The notes: a model not told the origin generated them from the letters alone. A stretch of DNA of 64,000 nucleotides from Asticcacaulis sp. AC466 (GCF_000495815.1 NZ_AWGE01000013.1:124001-188000), one strand, 5' to 3'; shown: positions 44,477 through 54,970, numbered from the stretch's first letter. A program made the numbers and translations.

Positions 44477-44567
44477 GGCCTCCAGAATTGGGTCCTGAAG
44501 AACTAGGACTTGAAACAGGCAGGCGGCGTGGCGTAAGAGCGGGGACGATTTGTACCCGGATAGACAT

Positions 44568-46361
44568 ATGCCCGCCTTCACCGAAGCCTTCACCGACACT
44601 CACGATTTCAAGACGCAGCTGAGCGACAGCGCCCAGGCCGCCTTTGTGGCCGAAGGGTTCGATGCCGCCGCCGGTCGCGTCAATGCGTCGGACCGTCCGG
44701 ACCTCGCCGATTTTCAATGTAACGGCGCGCTGGCCGTCGCCAAGGCGGCCAAGGCCAATCCCCGCGAGGTGGCGGGCAAGATCGTCAGCCATTTCACCGA
44801 CGACGCGCGCCTGTCTAAACTCGAAATCGCCGGTCCCGGCTTTCTGAATTTCACCCTGTCTGACGACGCTCTGTCCGCGCGCGCCAATGTGCTGGCGGGC
44901 GATGCGCGCCTGGGGGCGCCCAAGGTAGCGCAACAGCGCAAGATCATCATCGATTTCGGCGGCCCGAATGTCGCAAAGCCCATGCATGTCGGCCACCTGC
45001 GCACCGCCGTCATCGGCGAAAGCCTGAAACGCATCCTGCGCTTCCTGGGCGACGAAGTCATGGGGGACGCCCACTTCGGCGACTGGGGCTATCAGATGGG
45101 GCTGTTGATCGTCGCTGTGTCGGACGAACAACCCGATCTGCCCTATTTCGATGCCGATTTCACCGGTGACTATCCCACCGATGCGCCGGTCTCGCTCGAC
45201 GATCTGGAACGCCTCTATCCGCTGGCCTCCAATAAGGGCAAGGCCGACGAAGCCTATCGTGACCGCGCCAAGAAGGCGACGCGCGAATTGCAGCAGGGCC
45301 GAAAAGGGTATCGCGCCCTGTGGCAGCATTTCGTGACGGTCAGCCGCACCGCCCTGATCCGCGACTACGGCGCGCTCAGCGTCGAATTCGACTGGTGGAA
45401 GGGCGAAAGCGACGCCGATCCCTTTATCGAAGGCATGATCGCCGACCTGAAAGCCAAGGGCCTGCTGGAACCCGATCAGGGCGCACAGATTGTTCGTGTG
45501 GCGAAGCCCGATGACAAGAAGGACGTGCCGCCCTTGCTCGTCGTGTCGTCGGAAGGCTCGTCCATGTACGGTACGACCGACCTGGCCACCATCGTCCAGC
45601 GCAAAACCGAATATCAGCCTGACCTGACCCTCTATATCGTCGATCAGCGCCAGTCCGACCATTTCGAACAGGTCTTCCGCGCCGCCTATCTGGCCGGCTA
45701 TGCCCACGAAGGCCAACTGGAACATGCCGCCAACGGCACGGTCAACGGCACGGACGGCAAGCCGTTCAAAACGCGCGACGGCGGGACGCTGAAACTGCAC
45801 GACCTGATTTCACAGGCCGAGGAAAAGGCTACGGCGCGCCTGCATGAAGCGGGCCTGGGGGAGGGCCTGTCCGAAGCAGCCTTCGCCGACACCGCGCATA
45901 AGGTTGCCATCGCCGCGCTTAAATTTGCCGAACTGAGCAACCATCGGCTGACCAATTATATCTTCGATCTTGACCGCTTCATGAGTTTCGAAGGCAAGAC
46001 TGGGCCGTATCTGCTGTATCAGGCGGTGCGCATGAAATCGATCCTGCGTAAGGCGGTCGATCAGGGCGTCGCCGCCGGTGTGATTACGGTTGGCGAGGTG
46101 GCGGAACGCGAACTCGTCTTGCTGCTCGATGGCTTCGACAACGCCTTGAAGGAAACCTATCTCAAGCGCGCGCCGAACATTCTGGCCGACCATGTCTATA
46201 AGCTGGCGCAGGGCTTCTCGAAATTCTATGCCGCCTGTCCGGTCCTCGTGGGTGACGATGCGGGCGTCAAGGCGTCGCGCCTGGCCCTGGTCCGCCTGAC
46301 CTTGCGGCAACTGGAACTCGGCCTCGACCTGATGGGCCTGTCCGCGCCGGAACAGATGTAA
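44568..46361 (+). CDS. argS: arginyl-tRNA synthetase
   Basis: A 597-residue class I synthetase. The HIGH-type motif is HVGH (140-143, in [14 protein letters not shown]) and the KMSK-type position is MSFEGKTG, the usual ArgS form. The N-terminal DUF3658/Add-1 domain contains [17 protein letters not shown] 44568 is chosen; a TTG at 44550 is also in frame but has no better context. It charges tRNA-Arg. It is followed by the 260-bp structured repeat, so termination may be at that repeat. Confidence 0.97.
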   Translation: MPAFTEAFTDTHDFKTQLSDSAQAAFVAEGFDAAAGRVNASDRPDLADFQCNGALAVAKAAKANPREVAGKIVSHFTDDARLSKLEIAGPGFLNFTLSDDALSARANVLAGDARLGAPKVAQQRKIIIDFGGPNVAKPMHVGHLRTAVIGESLKRILRFLGDEVMGDAHFGDWGYQMGLLIVAVSDEQPDLPYFDADFTGDYPTDAPVSLDDLERLYPLASNKGKADEAYRDRAKKATRELQQGRKGYRALWQHFVTVSRTALIRDYGALSVEFDWWKGESDADPFIEGMIADLKAKGLLEPDQGAQIVRVAKPDDKKDVPPLLVVSSEGSSMYGTTDLATIVQRKTEYQPDLTLYIVDQRQSDHFEQVFRAAYLAGYAHEGQLEHAANGTVNGTDGKPFKTRDGGTLKLHDLISQAEEKATARLHEAGLGEGLSEAAFADTAHKVAIAALKFAELSNHRLTNYIFDLDRFMSFEGKTGPYLLYQAVRMKSILRKAVDQGVAAGVITVGEVAERELVLLLDGFDNALKETYLKRAPNILADHVYKLAQGFSKFYAACPVLVGDDAGVKASRLALVRLTLRQLELGLDLMGLSAPEQM

Positions 46362-46376
46362 CCGGAGAGGGCTTTT

Positions 46377-46636
46377 CTTATACCGCCCTGCTTGCGGGGC
46401 GGGGGACCGCACGAGACAGCGTTTACGCTGGCGAGATGTGGTGGTGGGGGCCTTTGTTTGCCCGACACCCAATAGCCAGGTGGTCCTTGGTAACAGCCTA
46501 TTCAGCGCATTTCGAAATGCCCGTAAAGGCCCCCACCACCACATCTTGCGCGACGGAAGCCTAAGGGCTTGAATATGTTCCGTCCGTGCGTCGCGCTTCG
46601 TGCGGTCCCCCGGCCCACAGGTGGGGCGGTATAAAG
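46377..46636. repeat. 260-bp nested inverted-repeat element
   Basis: Outer arms about 38 nt long (46377-46414 and 46598-46636) pair imperfectly, with GGGGGACCGCACGA conserved at their inner end. A perfect 22-bp inner stem (46434-46455 with 46525-46546) includes GGTGGTGGGGGCC. Smaller hairpins sit in the spacers (CAGCG/CGCTG at 46417-46430; AAGCC/GGCTT near 46558-46571; GACGGAA/TTCCGTC around them). It fills most of the argS-NYN gap, has no coding frame, and its ends match the repeat at 2398. A MITE or structured REP-like element is most likely. Confidence 0.75.
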
Positions 46637-46757
46637 GCGTGATCATCTTTCACTTTTCGTGTTTTACCCCTCGCAGGCCGCCTTACGTAAAACCTGCTGA
46701 CAAACGCCCGGACTTGCGCTTAACTGTTACCGAAGCGTTAACGGATGGTGTTGGGGT

Positions 46758-47489
46758 ATGGCCAAGGGGCGGGAGACAGGTTCGGAAGGCGGCTTTGTCT
46801 GGCCGTTTTTCCGCAAGCGCGCCGCCTTCTATTATGACGGCTTCAATCTCTATCACGCCGTCGATGCCTATAAACGTCCCTATCTGAAATGGCTGAACCT
46901 GAAAGCGCTCGGCCGCGCCATCGCGCCCCCGTCCGAAGTGGTCAAACGGGTCGTCTGGTGTTCCGCCTTTTCCCCGACCCACAGATCCAAGCTCAAGCGC
47001 CACGAAGACTATATGAAGGCTTTGAAAGGGCAGGGGGTCATCTGCCGGATGGGCCACTTTGTCCACGCCATGGACGGCTGCAATGCGTGCGGCCATAAAT
47101 GGCAGGTCGCGGTCGAAAAACAGGGCGATGTCAATCTGGCCCTGTCCATCGCCGCCGACGCTGAGGATGACCTGTTCGACGTCTGCTACCTGGTCACGGC
47201 GGATGGTGACCACGCGGCGACGGCGCGATACCTCAAGGAGCGCTTCCCGAAGAAGACGCTGGTTCTGGTGACACCGCCCGGCCGCTATCATAACCGTCAG
47301 ATTGAGCGCATCGCCGACCGTTGCATCGACATAACCCCGGCGCATCTCGAAGCGTCTCTGCTGCCCCAAATGGCGAAGTACAAGACGCGTTTCCTGGGCA
47401 AGGGTGAGATGGTGCCGCGTCCGGAGCTTTACGATCCGCCGCAAATGCGCGAAAAGGGGCATTTGAAGCTGATCGTCAACAATGGCTAA
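46758..47489 (+). CDS. NYN/PIN-like domain protein (LabA/DUF88)
   Basis: A 243-residue NYN-domain protein, a PIN-fold putative ribonuclease. Acidic metal-site residues are seen in YYDGFNLYH, KQGDVNLAL and VTADGDHA. A CxxC pair (GCNACGHKW) may hold a structural metal. No signal peptide. The gene overlaps the next small membrane-protein gene by 8 nt. Substrate unknown; roles in RNA decay are inferred for the family. Confidence 0.88.
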   Translation: MAKGRETGSEGGFVWPFFRKRAAFYYDGFNLYHAVDAYKRPYLKWLNLKALGRAIAPPSEVVKRVVWCSAFSPTHRSKLKRHEDYMKALKGQGVICRMGHFVHAMDGCNACGHKWQVAVEKQGDVNLALSIAADAEDDLFDVCYLVTADGDHAATARYLKERFPKKTLVLVTPPGRYHNRQIERIADRCIDITPAHLEASLLPQMAKYKTRFLGKGEMVPRPELYDPPQMREKGHLKLIVNNG

Positions 47490-47916
47490 ATCGTTCGATA
47501 CCCGTCTGCATGACCTCCTGGCCACCCGCCTGACACCCGAAGGCCTGGCCGCTTTCGAAGCGCGCGGCGATGACGCGTGGCTGATCGGCGACCTCGACGA
47601 CGATGCTGTCACCGACTTCTATATCGACGACATGATGACCTTGCTGGCTTTGTACGGCGTCAAACCGCCCGCGGAACAAAAGGTCAGCCCATTCTGGTGG
47701 CTGTGGCCCGACAAATGTCTGGTCTATCGCGATTTCACCGTGGGCGAACTGAAAGCGCTGGTCGAAACCAAGACCTGGCCGGCCGATAGCTTCACCTACG
47801 AAGACGTGCCGGTCATACAGAAGATCACCAGCCTGACCGTCATGCTGGTCTTCGCGGCGCTGGTCATAGGCATCGTGGCGCTGCTCATCTTCTGGGTGGT
47901 GCGTTGGTTATCGTGA
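47482..47916 (+). CDS. small protein with C-terminal membrane anchor
   Basis: A 144-residue protein with an acidic soluble part (LDDDAVTDFYIDDMMTLL) and one strong C-terminal membrane segment (SLTVMLVFAALVIGIVALLIFWVV), so tail-anchored with an N-in orientation. The WPADSFTYEDVPV segment precedes it. It overlaps the NYN gene by 8 nt and probably works with it. No family was recognised. Convergent with the DUF3592-like gene, overlapping its 3' end by 9 nt. Confidence 0.72.
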   Translation: MAKSFDTRLHDLLATRLTPEGLAAFEARGDDAWLIGDLDDDAVTDFYIDDMMTLLALYGVKPPAEQKVSPFWWLWPDKCLVYRDFTVGELKALVETKTWPADSFTYEDVPVIQKITSLTVMLVFAALVIGIVALLIFWVVRWLS

Positions 47917-48453
47917 ATCTTCACGGATAGGCGATTGGTCTTTTAACTCAAGGCGAACAATGAGGGGATCACTGCAATCCTGTTCGCTTGGAGCGCAAAC
48001 ATAGCCAATTCTGACGGGGATTCCTGAGTGAATATAGCCGCCTTTTACCTCGGACTGTCTGTATCCCGCCGTCATGGTATAGTCGGAGTAGCTGAAATGA
48101 ACTCCCTTTACTCTAAATGTTTCGTCGGCATGGCCTTCTGCCGGCATTGGCACGAAATCATCAACCTGCCCTTCAACGACGTGATAGTCGTTGTCTCGTA
48201 GCGCATTACTGACCCGAAGCCAATCAAGGCCCAACCCTGTGCCCGCCATCAGAGTCCAAAGGACCGCAAATATAAAGAAGAGCCACGAAAATATCCTGTG
48301 ACGTGGCGGTGTGCTGTCTACCCTCTTATTTGACCGTCGGGTCACCAAGATCATCACGAGACCGAGCGCCATAAAAAAAACGCCTGTGCCGAGAAAGCCC
48401 AATCGCCCGGCATCGAACTCCGAAGCAATATAGACAAGCTTGTAATCTGACAT
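47908..48453 (-). CDS. DUF3592-like membrane protein
   Basis: A 181-residue protein with two membrane segments (about 15-37 and 55-78), followed by a beta-rich domain (VVEGQVDDFVP...GGYIHSGIPVRIGYV) and a C-terminal Cys pair. The domain order fits DUF3592, of unknown function. ATG 48453 is preferred for a clear GGGGGA 6 nt upstream; the longer frame from 48537 reads across the riboswitch side. It ends 9 nt inside the convergent neighbour. Confidence 0.6.
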   Translation of the reverse strand: MSDYKLVYIASEFDAGRLGFLGTGVFFMALGLVMILVTRRSNKRVDSTPPRHRIFSWLFFIFAVLWTLMAGTGLGLDWLRVSNALRDNDYHVVEGQVDDFVPMPAEGHADETFRVKGVHFSYSDYTMTAGYRQSEVKGGYIHSGIPVRIGYVCAPSEQDCSDPLIVRLELKDQSPIREDSR

Positions 48454-48603
48454 GCCATTCCCCCAGATGAGCCCCAGCCACTTATAGCAAATTTTCGGAG
48501 ATAGCGACATCGGATCGCCCGAAACGGAAGCAAACATATTCAGCCTTCCAAACTCAGATCGCCTTGACTCTTAACGCCGCCTGCCGCACAAGCGAAAAGA
48601 CTC

Positions 48604-48754
48604 GCGGGAGAGAGTGCAGACTCGCACCGCCGAAGGCGCAACCGCCCCGGAAACGCTCAGGCAAAATGGACCGCTCGTCACATTAAACGCTGGAAAGTAG
48701 GGCCTGACAGGCCCTCGCCGAAGGAGCAAATCTCTCAGGCCAAAAGGGACAGCG
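48604..48754 (+). ncRNA. tandem glycine riboswitch (two aptamers)
   Basis: Aptamer I (48604-48674) has GGGAGAG, GCCGAAGGCGCAA and CTCAGGCAAAATGGACCGC; aptamer II (48688-48754) has CGCTGGAAAG, GCCGAAGGAGCAA, TCTCTCAGGCCAAAAGGGACAG and a P1 of CGCTG/CAGCG. Both are canonical glycine-aptamer motifs, and the pair lies before gcvT, as known for gcv operons. Confidence 0.94.
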
Positions 48755-48789
48755 GGGGCAGAACGTATTCAAACCGTCTGCGAGCCCCC

Positions 48790-49923
48790 ATGTCCGATTC
48801 CGAGCTACTCAAGAATACCCCGCTTTATGCCCAGCACACGGCGCTTGGCGGCCAGATGGTGCCGTTCGCCGGCTACAACATGCCCGTCAAATACGACGGC
48901 GTGCTGGCCGAACACAAATGGACCCGCGCCGAGGCAGGCCTCTTCGACGTGTCCCATATGGGTCAGGCGCGCCTGCATGGCGAAGGCGCCACCGCCGTGC
49001 TGGAGGCCCTGACACCCGGCGATTTCGGCACCCTGGCGCAAGGCCGTCAGAAATATTCGCTGTTGCTCGCTGAAGACGGCGGCATCCTTGACGACTGGAT
49101 GGTATCGCGCCCGGAAGCCGAAGGCTATTTCCTGGTCGTCAATGCCGCCTGCAAGGATCAGGATTTCGATATCATCGCCGACTTCATCGCCAATGACGAA
49201 GCGGGCGCCGATGTCGAATTCGAAGTCCTGACCGACCGCGCCCTTCTGGCCCTGCAAGGCCCCAAGGCGAAGGATGTCATGAAAGACCTGTGTCCCGCGG
49301 CCTGCGAGATGTATTTCATGGACTGCGGCACGTTCCAACTTCTGGGCGAAGTCGCCTATATTTCCCGCTCCGGCTATACCGGCGAGGACGGCTTCGAGAT
49401 CAGCTTCCCCGCCGACCGCGTCGGCGATCTGTGGGCCGAACTCCTGTCCAACCCCATCGTCAAGCCGATCGGCCTGGGCGCGCGTGACAGCCTGCGCCTC
49501 GAAGCCGGTATGCCGCTGTATGGCCATGAGATGGACGCCGGATACACCCTGGCCGAGGCCAATCTCGGGTTCGCCATGAATAAGTCGCGCCTGACGCGCG
49601 GCGACATCCGGGGCATCGACCGCCTCAAGGCCCAGCTTGACGGCGGCCTGGCGCGCGTTCGCGTGGCCTTGCGCGTGCTGGAAGGCCCGCCCGCCCGTGA
49701 AGGCGCCAAGATCCTGTCTGCCGATGGCGCCGAAATCGGTGTCGTGACGTCGGGCGTGCCGTCGCCGTCGCTCGGCTATTCCATCGCCATGGGCTTTGTG
49801 CCGCCGTCGTCTTCGGCCGTCGGCACCGCCCTCAAACTCGAAACGCGCGGCAAGTCATACGCCGCCGAAGTCGTCGCCCTGCCGTTCGTTGCGAACGGCT
49901 ACCACCGCAAGCCTAAGGGTTAA
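48790..49923 (+). CDS. gcvT: glycine cleavage system T protein (aminomethyltransferase)
   Basis: A 377-residue enzyme with GcvT signatures: [40 protein letters not shown] and [15 protein letters not shown]. It moves the methylene from the H-protein lipoyl arm to tetrahydrofolate. It is first in the operon. No Shine-Dalgarno precedes the ATG; instead GCCCCC touches the start codon and can pair with GGGGGC at the end of aptamer II, so the riboswitch may control start access. The H-protein gene begins 4 nt later. Confidence 0.97.
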   Translation: MSDSELLKNTPLYAQHTALGGQMVPFAGYNMPVKYDGVLAEHKWTRAEAGLFDVSHMGQARLHGEGATAVLEALTPGDFGTLAQGRQKYSLLLAEDGGILDDWMVSRPEAEGYFLVVNAACKDQDFDIIADFIANDEAGADVEFEVLTDRALLALQGPKAKDVMKDLCPAACEMYFMDCGTFQLLGEVAYISRSGYTGEDGFEISFPADRVGDLWAELLSNPIVKPIGLGARDSLRLEAGMPLYGHEMDAGYTLAEANLGFAMNKSRLTRGDIRGIDRLKAQLDGGLARVRVALRVLEGPPAREGAKILSADGAEIGVVTSGVPSPSLGYSIAMGFVPPSSSAVGTALKLETRGKSYAAEVVALPFVANGYHRKPKG

Positions 49924-49927
49924 GAAA

Positions 49928-50293
49928 ATGAAGTTCACCAAGGATCACGAATGGGTCGAAATCACCGGTAACGAAGCCTTTGTCGGCATTACCGCCTACG
50001 CCGCCGAAGCGCTTGGCGATGTTGTCTTTGTCGAAATCCCCGATGTCGGCAAGACCCTGAAAAAGGGTGACAGCTTCGCCGTGGTCGAAAGCGTCAAGGC
50101 CGCGTCCGACGTCTACGCCCCCGTGTCGGGGGAAGTCATCGAGGCCAATACCGACCTGTCGGGTGCGCCTGAAACCATCAATGCCGTTCCCGAAGCCGGT
50201 GGCTGGATCGCCAAGATCAAGCTCAGCGACGTCTCCGAACTGGACGCCCTGATGGATCGCGCCGCCTACGAAGATTACCTCTCGACCCTGTAA
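49928..50293 (+). CDS. gcvH: glycine cleavage system H protein
   Basis: A 121-residue lipoyl carrier. The lipoyl Lys is Lys57 in ESVKAASDV, and [12 protein letters not shown] is the family N-terminus. It shuttles the aminomethyl group between P, T and L proteins. It lies 4 nt after gcvT and 69 nt before gcvPA; that gap holds a CCCTCGC/GCGAGGG hairpin. Spacing suggests one transcript for all four genes. Confidence 0.97.
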   Translation: MKFTKDHEWVEITGNEAFVGITAYAAEALGDVVFVEIPDVGKTLKKGDSFAVVESVKAASDVYAPVSGEVIEANTDLSGAPETINAVPEAGGWIAKIKLSDVSELDALMDRAAYEDYLSTL

Positions 50294-50362
50294 ACCGGCG
50301 CCCGACGCCTCCGGCCCTCGCTCCGTGTCCGGGGCGAGGGGACCAAGAGTAGGATTAAGCCT

Positions 50363-51703
50363 ATGAGATATCTCCCCTTGAGCAGCGGCGACCGCGCCGC
50401 CATGCTGGAAAAGATCGGCGTGGACAGCGTCGATGCCCTGTTCGTCGATGTGCCCCCGTCGGCGCGCCGCACCGGAACGGTTGACCTGCCCAAGGTCGCG
50501 GGCGAACTGGAAGTCGAGGCGCAACTGACCGCCTTCGCCGACCAAAACCTGTCGCCGGCCAAGGTGCCGTTTTTCGTCGGGGCCGGCGCCTATCGCCACC
50601 ACATTCCCGCGACCGTGGACCACATCATCCAGCGCTCGGAGTTTCTCACCAGCTATACGCCGTACCAGCCGGAAATCGCGCAGGGCACGCTTCAGGTTCT
50701 GTTCGAGTTCCAGAGCCAGGTCGCGCGCCTCACCGGTATGCCGGTCGCCAACGCCTCGCTGTACGACGGCTCGACCGCCGCGGCCGAAAGCGTGCTGATG
50801 GCGACGCGCGTCACCAAGCGCAACAAGGCGGTCCTGTCGGGCGGTCTGCATCCCCATTACCGCGAAACCGTGGAAACCCTGGCGCATGCCGTCGGCATCG
50901 AAACCGAAGCCTGCGCCGTTGCCGTCGATGACGAAGCCGACGTGCTGAAACATATCGACGCCAATACGGCCTGCGTCGTCGTCCAGACACCGAACGTCTT
51001 CGGCACCGCCACCGATGTCAGCGAAATTGCCAAGGCCGCCCAGGCCGCCGGCGCGCTGCTGATCGTGGTCGTCACCGAAGTCATGTCGCTCGGCCTGTTG
51101 AAATCGCCGGGCGAAATGGGCGCCGATGTCGTGGCCGTCGAAGGCCAGTCGATAGGTGTGCCTTTGTCCTACGGCGGCCCCTATGTCGGCCTGTTCGCCG
51201 CCAAGGAAAAGTATCTGCGCCAACTGCCCGGCCGTCTGTGCGGTGAAACGGTGGATGCCGATGGCGAACGTGGCTTCGTCCTGACCCTGTCCACTCGCGA
51301 ACAGCATATCCGCCGTGACAAGGCGACCTCGAATATCTGCACCAATTCCGGCCTGTGCGCATTGGCCTTCTCGATCCACATGAGCCTGTTGGGCCAGGAA
51401 GGTCTCAAGCGCGTCGCCAAGATCAACTACGCCAAGGCGCACAAGGCGAAGGATGAACTGGCGGCTGCCGGATTCGACGTCGTCACGCCGCGCTTCTTCA
51501 ACGAATTTACCGTCAAGCTGCCTGTTGCCGCCCTCCCGGTGGTGGAGGCCCTGGCGGCGAAGAACGTGTTGGGTGGCGTGCCGTTCGCCCGTCTTCAGGA
51601 CGCGCCGGGTTTTGAAAATCACCTGATCGTCGCCGTCACCGAAACCGTATCCGATAGCGATATCGCCACCCTTGTCTCCGCTTTGAAGGAGGTCGCCCGA
51701 TGA
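50363..51703 (+). CDS. gcvPA: glycine dehydrogenase (decarboxylating) subunit 1
   Basis: A 446-residue N-terminal half of the P protein. It carries [21 protein letters not shown] and GRLCGETVD-type conserved blocks of GcvPA. It pairs with GcvPB to decarboxylate glycine on PLP, while the PLP Lys itself is in the B subunit. AGGATTAAGCCT lies before ATG 50363. The stop overlaps the gcvPB start by 4 nt (ATGA), which fits coupled, equimolar synthesis. Confidence 0.96.
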   Translation: MRYLPLSSGDRAAMLEKIGVDSVDALFVDVPPSARRTGTVDLPKVAGELEVEAQLTAFADQNLSPAKVPFFVGAGAYRHHIPATVDHIIQRSEFLTSYTPYQPEIAQGTLQVLFEFQSQVARLTGMPVANASLYDGSTAAAESVLMATRVTKRNKAVLSGGLHPHYRETVETLAHAVGIETEACAVAVDDEADVLKHIDANTACVVVQTPNVFGTATDVSEIAKAAQAAGALLIVVVTEVMSLGLLKSPGEMGADVVAVEGQSIGVPLSYGGPYVGLFAAKEKYLRQLPGRLCGETVDADGERGFVLTLSTREQHIRRDKATSNICTNSGLCALAFSIHMSLLGQEGLKRVAKINYAKAHKAKDELAAAGFDVVTPRFFNEFTVKLPVAALPVVEALAAKNVLGGVPFARLQDAPGFENHLIVAVTETVSDSDIATLVSALKEVAR

Positions 51704-53253
51704 ACGCCGAATCGCCCAAGATGAACACTGTGGGGCGGCCTTCCGCGCCGGAACTCGCCGTCGAAACCACCTCGTTCAAGAGCCTGCTTGGCGGCCGTGG
51801 CCTGCTTCAATCGGAAAAGCTGATCTTCGAAAAAGACGACTATAGCCGCACGGGGGTCGATTTCGCCGATATCGAGATTGATGCCGCCGATCTGGACGGC
51901 CTGCTGCGGGACGACCTGTCCCTGCCGGGCCTGACTGAGCCGGAAGCCATGCGCCATTACGTGCGCCTGTCGCAAAAGAACCACGCCATCGACCTGGCCC
52001 TCTATCCGCTCGGGTCGTGCACCATGAAGCACAATCCGCGCCTCAATGAAAAGATGGCTCGTCTGCCCGGTCTGGGCGACATCCACCCGCTCCAGCCGGT
52101 ATCGACCGTCCAGGGCGCGCTGGCGCTGATCGATAGCCTGTCGCACTGGCTGAAGACCCTGACTGGCATGCCGGCCGTCGCCGTTACGCCCAAGGCGGGC
52201 GCCCACGGCGAACTGTGCGGTCTGCTGGCCATCAAGGCGGCGCACGAAGCCAAGGGGCAGGGGCATCGCCGCACCGTCCTGGTGCCGACATCGGCCCACG
52301 GCACCAACCCCGCGACCGCCGCCTTTGTCGGCTATACGGTCAAGGAAGTGGCGCAAACGGCCGATGGCCGCGTCGATGTGGCTGACCTGGCGTCCAAGCT
52401 TGGGCCCGATGTCGCCGCTATCATGGTCACCAACCCGAACACCTGCGGCCTGTTCGAACGCGATGTCGTTGAGATCGCCCGGCTGACCCACGAAGCGGGG
52501 GCCTATTTTTACTGCGACGGCGCCAACTTCAACGCCATTGTAGGCCGCGTCCGCCCCGGTGACCTCGGCGTCGACGCCATGCACATCAACCTGCACAAGA
52601 CCTTTTCGACGCCCCATGGCGGCGGTGGCCCCGGCGCGGGCCCCGTGGTTCTGTCCGAAGCTCTGGCCCCGTATGCGCCAAAGCCGTGGGTCGTTGCGGG
52701 TGGTGCCGGCTTCCAAATGCTGGAACACGATGAGGCATCGTCTTCGGCCAATTTCGGCCGTATGTGCGCCTTCCACGGTCAGATGGGCATGTTCATCCGC
52801 GCCCTGACCTACATGCTCAGCCATGGTGCCGACGGCCTGAAGCAGGTGGCCGAGGACGCGGTCCTCAACGCCAATTACATCAAGGCGTCGTTGCAGGACG
52901 TGATGAGCGTGCCGTTCCCGGACGGTCCGTGCATGCACGAAGCCCTGTTCGACGATCGCTGGCTGGAAGGCACCGACGTGACCACGCTCGACTTCGCCAA
53001 GGCCATGATAGACGAAGGCTTCCACCCGATGACCATGTACTTCCCGTTGGTCGTTCACGGCGCCATGCTGATCGAACCGACCGAGACCGAATCGAAGGAC
53101 GAACTGGATGGCTTCATCGCGGTCTTGTGCGCCCTTGCCGGTGCGGCAAAGGCGGGCGACGTGGCGCGCTTCAAGGGGGCGCCATACCTGGCTCCGGCCA
53201 AGCGGCTGGACGAAACCCGTGCCGCGCGGGCGCCGCGCCTTAGCTATAGCTAA
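51700..53253 (+). CDS. gcvPB: glycine dehydrogenase (decarboxylating) subunit 2
   Basis: A 517-residue C-terminal half of the P protein with the PLP-binding Lys300 in [18 protein letters not shown]. Other conserved blocks are [17 protein letters not shown] and [18 protein letters not shown]. It ends the gcv operon. Two-subunit P protein is common in alphaproteobacteria and Gram-positives, unlike the single E. coli protein. GGTCGCCCGATGA gives the overlap with gcvPA. The stop is followed by a duplicated TATAGCTAA. Confidence 0.97.
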   Translation: MNAESPKMNTVGRPSAPELAVETTSFKSLLGGRGLLQSEKLIFEKDDYSRTGVDFADIEIDAADLDGLLRDDLSLPGLTEPEAMRHYVRLSQKNHAIDLALYPLGSCTMKHNPRLNEKMARLPGLGDIHPLQPVSTVQGALALIDSLSHWLKTLTGMPAVAVTPKAGAHGELCGLLAIKAAHEAKGQGHRRTVLVPTSAHGTNPATAAFVGYTVKEVAQTADGRVDVADLASKLGPDVAAIMVTNPNTCGLFERDVVEIARLTHEAGAYFYCDGANFNAIVGRVRPGDLGVDAMHINLHKTFSTPHGGGGPGAGPVVLSEALAPYAPKPWVVAGGAGFQMLEHDEASSSANFGRMCAFHGQMGMFIRALTYMLSHGADGLKQVAEDAVLNANYIKASLQDVMSVPFPDGPCMHEALFDDRWLEGTDVTTLDFAKAMIDEGFHPMTMYFPLVVHGAMLIEPTETESKDELDGFIAVLCALAGAAKAGDVARFKGAPYLAPAKRLDETRAARAPRLSYS

Positions 53254-53347
53254 CTTGGCCTATAGCTAATTCGCGATAACCACTTTTTATGGCGCCATAG
53301 GCGAAGATGGGATGGACTTCCACTGCGGTCCATCCCATCTCTATGTC

Positions 53348-53743
53348 ATGACGGTGTTTTTCAAACTGCTGATGACGGTGTCGGGCGTCCTGCTTATGGT
53401 GCTTGGTGTTGTCATCGCGCCTTTGCCGGGGCCGTTCGGCGTGCCGGTCATGCTATTGGGACTGATTCTGCTGCTCAGGAGTTCGACCTGGGTGAAGCGG
53501 CAGTTCATGCGCCAGGTTCATGCCCATCCCAAATTGTTGCGCCCCTTGCGCGCCATGCTGCGTCCCGGCGCCAAGGTCATAGCCATGATGTGGCTGCACA
53601 CCCTGCGAATCGAACGTCGTCTGCTGCCGCAAAATCGCCGTTTCATGTACCGCTTCCGGCATGAACTCAAAACGATTCTGGCGGGTCGCCGCAAGAGGCC
53701 GCCAAAGCCCGCTCACGGCTCTGGAAAACTCCTGTCATACTAA
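53348..53743 (+). CDS. PGPGW-like membrane protein (copy 1)
   Basis: A 131-residue protein with two tightly spaced membrane segments near the N-terminus (MTVSGVLLMVLGVVIAPLPGPFGVPVMLLGLILLLRSS) with the turn PLPGPFG, resembling the PGPGW transmembrane domain. A basic, helical tail follows. Start uncertain: ATG 53348 lacks a Shine-Dalgarno; ATG 53312 lies in a perfect 13-bp hairpin (53305-53340). It is followed 273 nt later by a related gene. Function unknown. Confidence 0.7.
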   Translation: MTVFFKLLMTVSGVLLMVLGVVIAPLPGPFGVPVMLLGLILLLRSSTWVKRQFMRQVHAHPKLLRPLRAMLRPGAKVIAMMWLHTLRIERRLLPQNRRFMYRFRHELKTILAGRRKRPPKPAHGSGKLLSY

Positions 53744-54016
53744 GTGATGGCCCGCGCGCGCTTGCGATCAAGCGCCACATCGTATCCTGACATTTCCTTG
53801 TCTATAAGGGGTTTAAGGCATGTGTCGGCGGGTTTTCGGCGCATGTGTACGGGTTGGTTTTCCGTTGGGGAAATTAATTTTCGTCCACATTCATCTGATA
53901 TTCAGCACACGCCTTTACATTGCCCTATTGTCTCTCCATATGGGGCGTATCGCGGTGATTTGCTGCGGTGCAAAATTCAGAGTTTTGGGGACGAGACAAG
54001 GCGTCCGGTAAAGATT

Positions 54017-54469
54017 ATGTCCAGCGAACGTGGCGGTATTCCGCCGGAAAATTCAGTGGTTCAGCACAAGCCCGAAGGCGGCCGCAACTGGCGTGCCTAT
54101 GCGCGCTCGGCCAAGCGCGGCCTCAAGCGCTTTTCCAAGAAGGTGCTGGGCTGGATTTTGATCGTTCTGGGCTTTATCTGCATGGCAGCCGGCTTCCTGC
54201 TGATCATCGTGCCCGGTCACTATTTCCTTGTCGTCGTTGGTCTTATCCTTGTCCTGCGCAACGCCTTCTGGGCGCGCCGCCAGTTCATCCACCTCAAGCG
54301 CCGCCACCCCAACTGGGTCATGCCGCTGCGCAAGCTGCTCCGCCGTAACCCGCAGGTCGTCTCGGTCTTCTGGCAGCAGGTTCTCAAGTTCGAGCGGATG
54401 ATCCTGCGCGGGAAGGGGCAATTGGTTGGCATGCGCCGCCGATTTCTCCGCAAGCCGCGCACGGTCTAA
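54017..54469 (+). CDS. PGPGW-like membrane protein (copy 2)
   Basis: A 150-residue relative of the preceding gene: one membrane hairpin (VLGWILIVLGFICMAAGFLLIIVPGHYFLVVVGLILVL) and the same basic tail design (FWARRQFIHLKRRHPNWVMPLRKLLRR versus WVKRQFMRQVHAHPKLLRPLRAML). So the two are tandem paralogues. The 30-residue N-terminus is charged and cytosolic. ATG 54017 is chosen since the frame upstream lacks coding look. A perfect terminator follows at 54486. Confidence 0.72.
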   Translation: MSSERGGIPPENSVVQHKPEGGRNWRAYARSAKRGLKRFSKKVLGWILIVLGFICMAAGFLLIIVPGHYFLVVVGLILVLRNAFWARRQFIHLKRRHPNWVMPLRKLLRRNPQVVSVFWQQVLKFERMILRGKGQLVGMRRRFLRKPRTV

Positions 54470-54485
54470 ACGCAATAGATAATCA

Positions 54486-54515
54486 AGCCCTCCGGTCCAG
54501 CCGGAGGGCTTTTTT
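54486..54515 (+). terminator. intrinsic terminator
   Basis: AGCCCTCCGG (54486-54495) pairs with 54501-54510 across TCCAG and is followed by a T run. It stands 16 nt after the second PGPGW-like gene. Confidence 0.92.
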
Positions 54516-54568
54516 GTATTTCGCATTGTCCATGCTACCTTGCGCGCGATAACAGGGCAGGGCAGGCG

Positions 54569-54970
54569 ATGGCCAACGAAAAACTGCACATTTTGCTGCA
54601 TCTCCTGGCGACAACCTCGCCATTGGACATTTTCGCCGATCTGACGTTTGTCGCTAAGGTGGCAGTGTTTGTCGTCGCCATCGCCGCGATCTGCGGGACT
54701 GTCGTTTTCATTCGTCGCGATATCGGCATTTATTCCAAAGCATTGGCGACGTGCGGGCGAACGGGATTGGCGGCGAGTGCTTTTGGGGCCGTTTACTCGG
54801 GCGTGAATGCCTATCTCGGTCTTGTCGGAAGCTCCAACCCCTATCAATTCAATGAGGTCGCGCAGGCGATCATTATCGTTGCATATGTATTGGTCCCCGG
54901 ACTTATCGTCTGGTTTTTCGCGCGTCTGAGCAATGTTGGCGTGCGCCGCGCTTCACCGACACCTGATTGA
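54569..54970 (+). CDS. small three-segment membrane protein
   Basis: A 133-residue membrane protein with about three membrane segments (residues about 28-47, 65-86, 97-117). The CGRTGLAASAFGAVYSGVNAYLGLVG stretch resembles MotA/TolQ-type loops only loosely. Start ATG 54569 has GGCAGGGCAGGCG upstream. No family recognised. It is between a terminator and the CDF transporter gene, with 49 nt to the latter, so an operon is possible. Confidence 0.65.
   Translation: MANEKLHILLHLLATTSPLDIFADLTFVAKVAVFVVAIAAICGTVVFIRRDIGIYSKALATCGRTGLAASAFGAVYSGVNAYLGLVGSSNPYQFNEVAQAIIIVAYVLVPGLIVWFFARLSNVGVRRASPTPD

Noticed and set aside
46377-46636. Insertion sequence with transposase
   Set aside because: No transposase frame in the element; only repeats and hairpins are present.
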